From the NCBI GenBank assembly GCA_023150215.1, contig JAKLLJ010000176.1:1-6916 (forward strand): DNA of 6,916 bases, written 5' to 3'. Positions 3,520 to 6,916 of this stretch are shown here, in pieces; the stretch's first letter is position 1; each line of letters begins with the position of its first letter. Source of the DNA: Thauera sp. (GTDB lineage Bacteria; Pseudomonadota; Gammaproteobacteria; Burkholderiales; Rhodocyclaceae). The notes beneath the pieces were generated by a model. The model made no database searches and had not been told where the DNA came from. It worked only from the letters and a program-made list of their open reading frames with translations. Both the position numbers and the translations under genes were made by a program.

Positions 3520-5813
3520 TTTTCCGACAGTTGAGCGTGGTTGTGCAGATCCCGTTTGCGCTGCTCGACCCGGCGCTGGTAGCTGGCCTGGTTCTTGGTG
3601 CAACGCAGCTCGTACGGGCGGGTGTGACGGAGGGTCTCGGTGTCGACATCGCAGGCGTCGCGGCGGATCGAATCCTCGACATGGCTCCGATGGGCCTCGG
3701 CCGCCTTGAGGACCCATTGCTTTCGCTTGGCGTCCGCCAGGAAGTGAGCGAGCTGGATACAGTGCGGGCAACGGCAGGTGACGTTGCTGGGGCGAGAAAA
3801 GTCGGTGGGTGCCTGCAGCGGCTCGGCGATACGCTGGGCCAGGTGATTCCGGCACGCGCCCATCAGCTCGCGGATCGGTGGCCAGGCACGCTGCGCTTCG
3901 GTCCCGGCGACCAGGGCCAACGCAGCGGGGACGACGATCTCGTCCAGCGGAAACACCGCCGGCTGGGTAAGGACATGCGTCACCAGCCGGAGGCCGAGGT
4001 CTCCCGCCTGCAGACTGAAGATCGTCTGTAGCAGATCGACCACCAGCGCGGGCATCGGTCGCACCTGCCTTGATGTCCCCGTGGCGGTCACCGCCGGAGG
4101 CCCAGGCAGCGCCTCGACCAAGGCCTCCGCCGCCATGCGCAAGGCATCGGTGGCGGCAGTGCCGTGGGCCGTGCGAACGGCTTCGCTCATTTTGCGCAAC
4201 AGCTCGGCGCAGGCAGCGGGATCGCGCACCGCATTGGCGGTGACGATGCGGCGCACCGCATTGGCGGCGTCGAGCGGGGGAAACAGCGTAAGGGCGCAGA
4301 CGAGGGCCGCGTTGTCGCCCTGTCCGTAGTCACCACCGACGGTCACCCCAGCGATGAAGGCGAGGATTGCCTCGCGGTCCTCCAGCGCGCGGACAGCATC
4401 GAGAAACCGGCACGCAGCGTCACGAGTACCACTCCAGGTCGGCGGTTCCGGCCAGCTCCGGACGATACGGCACGCAAGCTCATGCGCCTGATGCCAGCGC
4501 GCGCTCACAACCTGCTCGTCTGCTGCGTCCCGCTGCCAGCGCTGCACCAGATCGGCCAGGCAGGACAGCGACACATCACGCCCGGCGGCCACCATCAGAT
4601 CCAGCCGGGATTCGCTCGGCCACAGCACCAGTGCCGCACGGCGATAGCTGCGCTCGAAGGTGGCGCCGGCATTGCCGGTGGCTTCGAAGAACTCGACCTC
4701 GTCAGGCTCGGCATCGTCGAACACCCCGAGCGGGCACAGCTCGTCCTCGATGAAGGGCAGGCTCTTGATCAAGGCGCGGGAATCGTCCGGCGCACGCAGG
4801 TCGGACAGCGCAAGCCGGCGCTCGAAGACCTCGCCTATCTCGAAGTCCTCGGTGCCGCTGTCACGATGGTGGTAGCCCCTGCGGCGGCAATAGACCTCAT
4901 CTGCGCTCCCGGTTTCCTCGATATTGACCAGTGCCAGGCTCAGGTCGCACTGCGCTTTCCGCGCGGCTTTCACCAGCAGCGCACCGACCGCCGCATCTGC
5001 ACTTTTCAGCGTCTCGAATCCGATCTCGGCCGAGGTATAGATGTGCTCGAGCGGATAGATCAGCTTTTCCGGTACCCCCGCAGCCCCAGCCGCCCGCGCG
5101 GATCGCCATTGCTCGAGTAGCGCAACGACCTTGTCGACCTCGGCGTCATGGGCAGGTGGCTGCGGACGCTCTCCACGCCCCGGCCGCACCAGGTTATAGA
5201 TCAAGGCCAGGCGGCAGCCGCCCGTGATCGGTCGGACCTCGTGCCAGCAGTCGGCATAGAAGGCCGCAAAGACCACCTCGGCGGCATCCTCGCTGCTCAG
5301 CTCGAGGCACACTTCGCGCTCTTGATGGCGGATCAGCAGCTCGCCGCCCGCATAGCGCGAGGGCAGCACGATGACCAGGGTGGCGAACATCCCCGGCTGC
5401 TTTTCGGTGTCACGATGGCCGAGGAAGAAACTGCCCTCGTCGTACACCAGCATCTTGTAGAGCTCCGCAGAAACCGGGCCCTGTACGCCGAGACCGTCGG
5501 CGCAGCGCGACACGATGGTCTCCAGGTTTGCCGCCCAGTGCCGCCCCCCGATGTGGACGCGCTCCGCGCCGATCTGCCAGGTGCGTCGCACCTCGGTATC
5601 GACCAGGGTGTCGGGGCCACGACCATAGGGCGCCTGCTCGGCGACGGCAGCCAGCTCCGCGGCTTGCTGAGACAGCAGGGGCAAGGCGACCGAGCCTGCC
5701 CCATCGACGGTGATGCTCGGCGCGAAGATCTCCTGTCTGCCCGAAACATAGAAATCACCCGGCCGCTGGACCGTGCCCAGTACCTCGGCAAGTGTTTGGT
5801 TGATACCTGACAT
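3516..5813 (-). CDS. 2-oxoglutarate/Fe(II)-dependent oxygenase (prolyl 4-hydroxylase-like), long form
   Basis: This 765-residue protein probably hydroxylates a protein side chain using Fe(II), O2 and 2-oxoglutarate. The catalytic jelly-roll lies at about 85-210. H133 and D135 in LGHRDTEK form the HxD pair, GGELLIRH is the next core strand, and H191 in DCWHEV is the third iron ligand. R201, ten residues later in GGCRLALIYNLV, fits the 2OG carboxylate anchor. Residues 210-660 are an extended, largely helical region of unknown role, with a conserved-looking block GNAGATFERSYRRAALVLWP at 380-399. The C-terminus (about 675-765) has a C680-x-C682-x-x-C685 cluster, further Cys at 721 and 738, and a basic tail; it resembles a module I recall from fungal proteins with this domain pair. 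GGGAGGG (5822-5828), eight bases upstream, supports the ATG at 5811-5813. There is no signal peptide, so it is cytoplasmic. Its stop overlaps the KOW-like gene's start. The substrate is unknown. Confidence 0.93.
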   Translation of the reverse strand: MSGINQTLAEVLGTVQRPGDFYVSGRQEIFAPSITVDGAGSVALPLLSQQAAELAAVAEQAPYGRGPDTLVDTEVRRTWQIGAERVHIGGRHWAANLETIVSRCADGLGVQGPVSAELYKMLVYDEGSFFLGHRDTEKQPGMFATLVIVLPSRYAGGELLIRHQEREVCLELSSEDAAEVVFAAFYADCWHEVRPITGGCRLALIYNLVRPGRGERPQPPAHDAEVDKVVALLEQWRSARAAGAAGVPEKLIYPLEHIYTSAEIGFETLKSADAAVGALLVKAARKAQCDLSLALVNIEETGSADEVYCRRRGYHHRDSGTEDFEIGEVFERRLALSDLRAPDDSRALIKSLPFIEDELCPLGVFDDAEPDEVEFFEATGNAGATFERSYRRAALVLWPSESRLDLMVAAGRDVSLSCLADLVQRWQRDAADEQVVSARWHQAHELACRIVRSWPEPPTWSGTRDAACRFLDAVRALEDREAILAFIAGVTVGGDYGQGDNAALVCALTLFPPLDAANAVRRIVTANAVRDPAACAELLRKMSEAVRTAHGTAATDALRMAAEALVEALPGPPAVTATGTSRQVRPMPALVVDLLQTIFSLQAGDLGLRLVTHVLTQPAVFPLDEIVVPAALALVAGTEAQRAWPPIRELMGACRNHLAQRIAEPLQAPTDFSRPSNVTCRCPHCIQLAHFLADAKRKQWVLKAAEAHRSHVEDSIRRDACDVDTETLRHTRPYELRCTKNQASYQRRVEQRKRDLHNHAQLSEK

Positions 5814-5983
5814 CGAGCGGACCCTCCCAGCGCGTTTTGGACCGACGCGAAGTCTGCCATGCGATCGGTTCTGCCGACTGCTTGATCAACTTCATGGGCA
5901 CGGATGTGGCGCGATTCGCCTATTGCGCCGAGACATGCGGTGGCTGGCAGGGCTGCTGGCGGCGACGCAGGCCACAATGGCGT

Positions 5984-6042
5984 GATCGGAGCCGGAGTCG
6001 AGGAATCGTCGGCACTGCATTCCGTCCGTGCCCCGATCGGAG
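5984..6042. repeat. 8-bp direct repeat in the divergent intergenic region
   Basis: GATCGGAG occurs at 5984-5991 and 6035-6042. The second copy is part of the palindrome CCGATCGG (6033-6040) and abuts the -10-like box of the transporter gene. A regulator site is possible; eight bases could also recur by chance. Confidence 0.3.
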
Positions 6043-6048
6043 TCTAAT
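6043..6048 (+). promoter_or_regulatory. -10-like box TCTAAT just before the transporter gene
   Basis: TCTAAT matches five of six bases of the sigma-70 -10 consensus and ends six bases before the ATG, so a transcript could start at or near the start codon. No good -35 is seen 17 bases upstream. GGAG (6039-6042) could instead act as a distant ribosome binding site with a 12-base gap, which would need an upstream promoter. Confidence 0.3.
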
Positions 6049-6054
6049 CGCGCC

Positions 6055-6916
6055 ATGGAACCCCGCTCTGCATCCTCCCTCTCGCCCCGATCGATCGTCT
6101 TCATCGGCCTCGTCGCGCTCGCCATCGCAATGGGCATCGGTCGCTTCGCATTCACGCCGATGATGCCGCTGATGGTGCGCGATGGCAGCCTGGACGCGGT
6201 GACCGGGACGGAATGGGCGACCGCGAACTACGTCGGTTACCTGCTCGGCGCGATCAGCGCGTCGTGGTTTGCGCGCAGCCCGCGGCGGGGCTTGCAGGTC
6301 GGGCTGATCGGCGTAGCCGCGACCACGCTGGCGATGGCCTGGGGCAACGCCGCGCTGCCGTGGGTGGGCATGGCGCTGCGGGGCAGCGCAGGCGTCTTCA
6401 GCGCGTGGGTGCTGGTGTGCGCCAGCAGCTGGTGCCTGCCCGAACTGGCGCGCCGGCACGCGACCTCGCTGGGGGGCTGGATCTACACCGGGGTGGGGCT
6501 GGGGATCGCGGCAACGGGCGTGCTGACCTGGCTGGGCGGCGCGCAGGCGGCGACCGTGCTGTGGGTGGAGCTCGGGCTGCTCGCCACCGTCGGCGCCGTC
6601 CAGGTGATGCGGCGTCTGCCCGGGCAGCCCGGCGCCGCCGCGGCTTCCGGCGTGGCGGGGGCGCCGCGGCCCGCAGCGCCCGCGGTCGCGAGCGGAAACC
6701 TGGGGGTGGTGCTGTGCTACAGCGCGTTCGGCTTCGGCTACATCATTCCCGCGACCTTCCTGCCCACGATGGCCCGGCAACTGGTGTCCGACCCGCTCGT
6801 GTTCGGGCTCACCTGGCCCATCTTCGGCACGGCGGCGGCGCTGTCCGTAGCCTTCGCCGCGCACAGGCTGCACGGCTGGTCGCGCCGCAAGGTGTGGGCG
6901 ATCGCACAGGGGGTGA
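6055..6916 (+). CDS. YbfB/YjiJ family MFS transporter (N-terminal 287 residues; runs off window)
   Basis: The plus strand is open from the ATG at 6055 to the window end, encoding 287 residues. The hallmark MGIGRFAFTPMMPLM at 26-40 and NYVGYLLGA at 58-66 identify the YbfB/YjiJ branch of the major facilitator superfamily, inner-membrane transporters whose substrates are mostly unassigned. Hydrophobic segments at about 14-33, 56-73, 82-98, 102-124, 139-160 and 165-184 make up the first six-helix half. A Pro/Ala/Gly-rich cytoplasmic loop (186-214) follows, then the first two helices of the second half (about 215-237 and 248-269). About 100-120 residues should lie beyond the edge. Arg/Lys residues between helices two and three (RSPRRG, 74-79) fit the positive-inside rule and the conserved loop 2-3 position. 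It is divergent from the oxygenase gene across 241 bp, and the two could share control. Confidence 0.92.
   Translation, partial: MEPRSASSLSPRSIVFIGLVALAIAMGIGRFAFTPMMPLMVRDGSLDAVTGTEWATANYVGYLLGAISASWFARSPRRGLQVGLIGVAATTLAMAWGNAALPWVGMALRGSAGVFSAWVLVCASSWCLPELARRHATSLGGWIYTGVGLGIAATGVLTWLGGAQAATVLWVELGLLATVGAVQVMRRLPGQPGAAAASGVAGAPRPAAPAVASGNLGVVLCYSAFGFGYIIPATFLPTMARQLVSDPLVFGLTWPIFGTAAALSVAFAAHRLHGWSRRKVWAIAQGV

Noticed and set aside
2084..3682. Long minus-strand open frame of 532 codons
   Set aside because: Only its middle (about 2993-3484) carries protein-like sequence, from the two gene remnants. Its first part overlaps the oxygenase in another frame, and its last 300 codons are antisense to the well-supported secreted protein gene and the tandem repeats.
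3129..5120. Plus-strand open frames at 3129-4031 and 4164-5120
   Set aside because: They are antisense shadows of the oxygenase and of the KOW/receiver remnants, with low-complexity Arg/Pro-rich translations and no ribosome binding sites that stand out.
5920..6873. Minus-strand open frame of 317 codons opposite the transporter
   Set aside because: It encodes an Arg/Gly/His-rich low-complexity chain, while the plus strand reads as a clear membrane transporter with family signatures.

Overview
The window comes from a GC-rich proteobacterial chromosome. Codon third positions are mostly G or C, and the gene families present (YbfB/YjiJ-type MFS transporter, Fic protein, Tyr-type glutathione S-transferase, long 2-oxoglutarate oxygenase) would suit a beta- or gammaproteobacterium such as Rhodocyclales. 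That placement is inference; no rRNA or other marker is present. I see no phage genes, insertion sequences, CRISPR array or tRNA.

Layout from left to right. Positions 1-582 (minus) hold the N-terminal 194 residues of a Fic-domain protein whose catalytic HPFxxGNGR loop lies beyond the left edge. Positions 583-1075 carry no convincing gene, only inverted and direct repeats. A complete glutathione S-transferase follows at 1076-1699 (minus), with a promoter-like element and nested inverted repeats in its upstream region. Divergent from it is a plus-strand pair: a small, probably exported protein (about 1992-2204) whose best start is not a canonical start codon, then a 202-residue secreted protein (2222-2830) built from two copies of one beta-rich domain.

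The junction at 2831-2992 holds three hairpins and an 11-bp tandem repeat. It separates the plus-strand pair from a minus-strand unit. That unit starts with a 765-residue 2OG-Fe(II) oxygenase (3516-5813). Its stop codon overlaps, as ATGA, the start of a small KOW/SH3-like gene that is broken by a one-base frameshift. The small gene then runs in frame into the C-terminal half of a response-regulator receiver domain whose key residues are changed. The composite looks like two gene remnants joined by a deletion, with only the oxygenase intact.

After a 241-bp divergent intergenic region, the first 287 residues of a YbfB/YjiJ-family MFS transporter (6055-6916, plus) run off the right edge.

The genes do not form one obvious pathway. 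The most notable points are the oxygenase with its Cys-rich C-terminal module and its decayed, translationally overlapping partner; the receiver-domain remnant; and the small exported protein with a perfect Shine-Dalgarno but no AUG at the expected distance.
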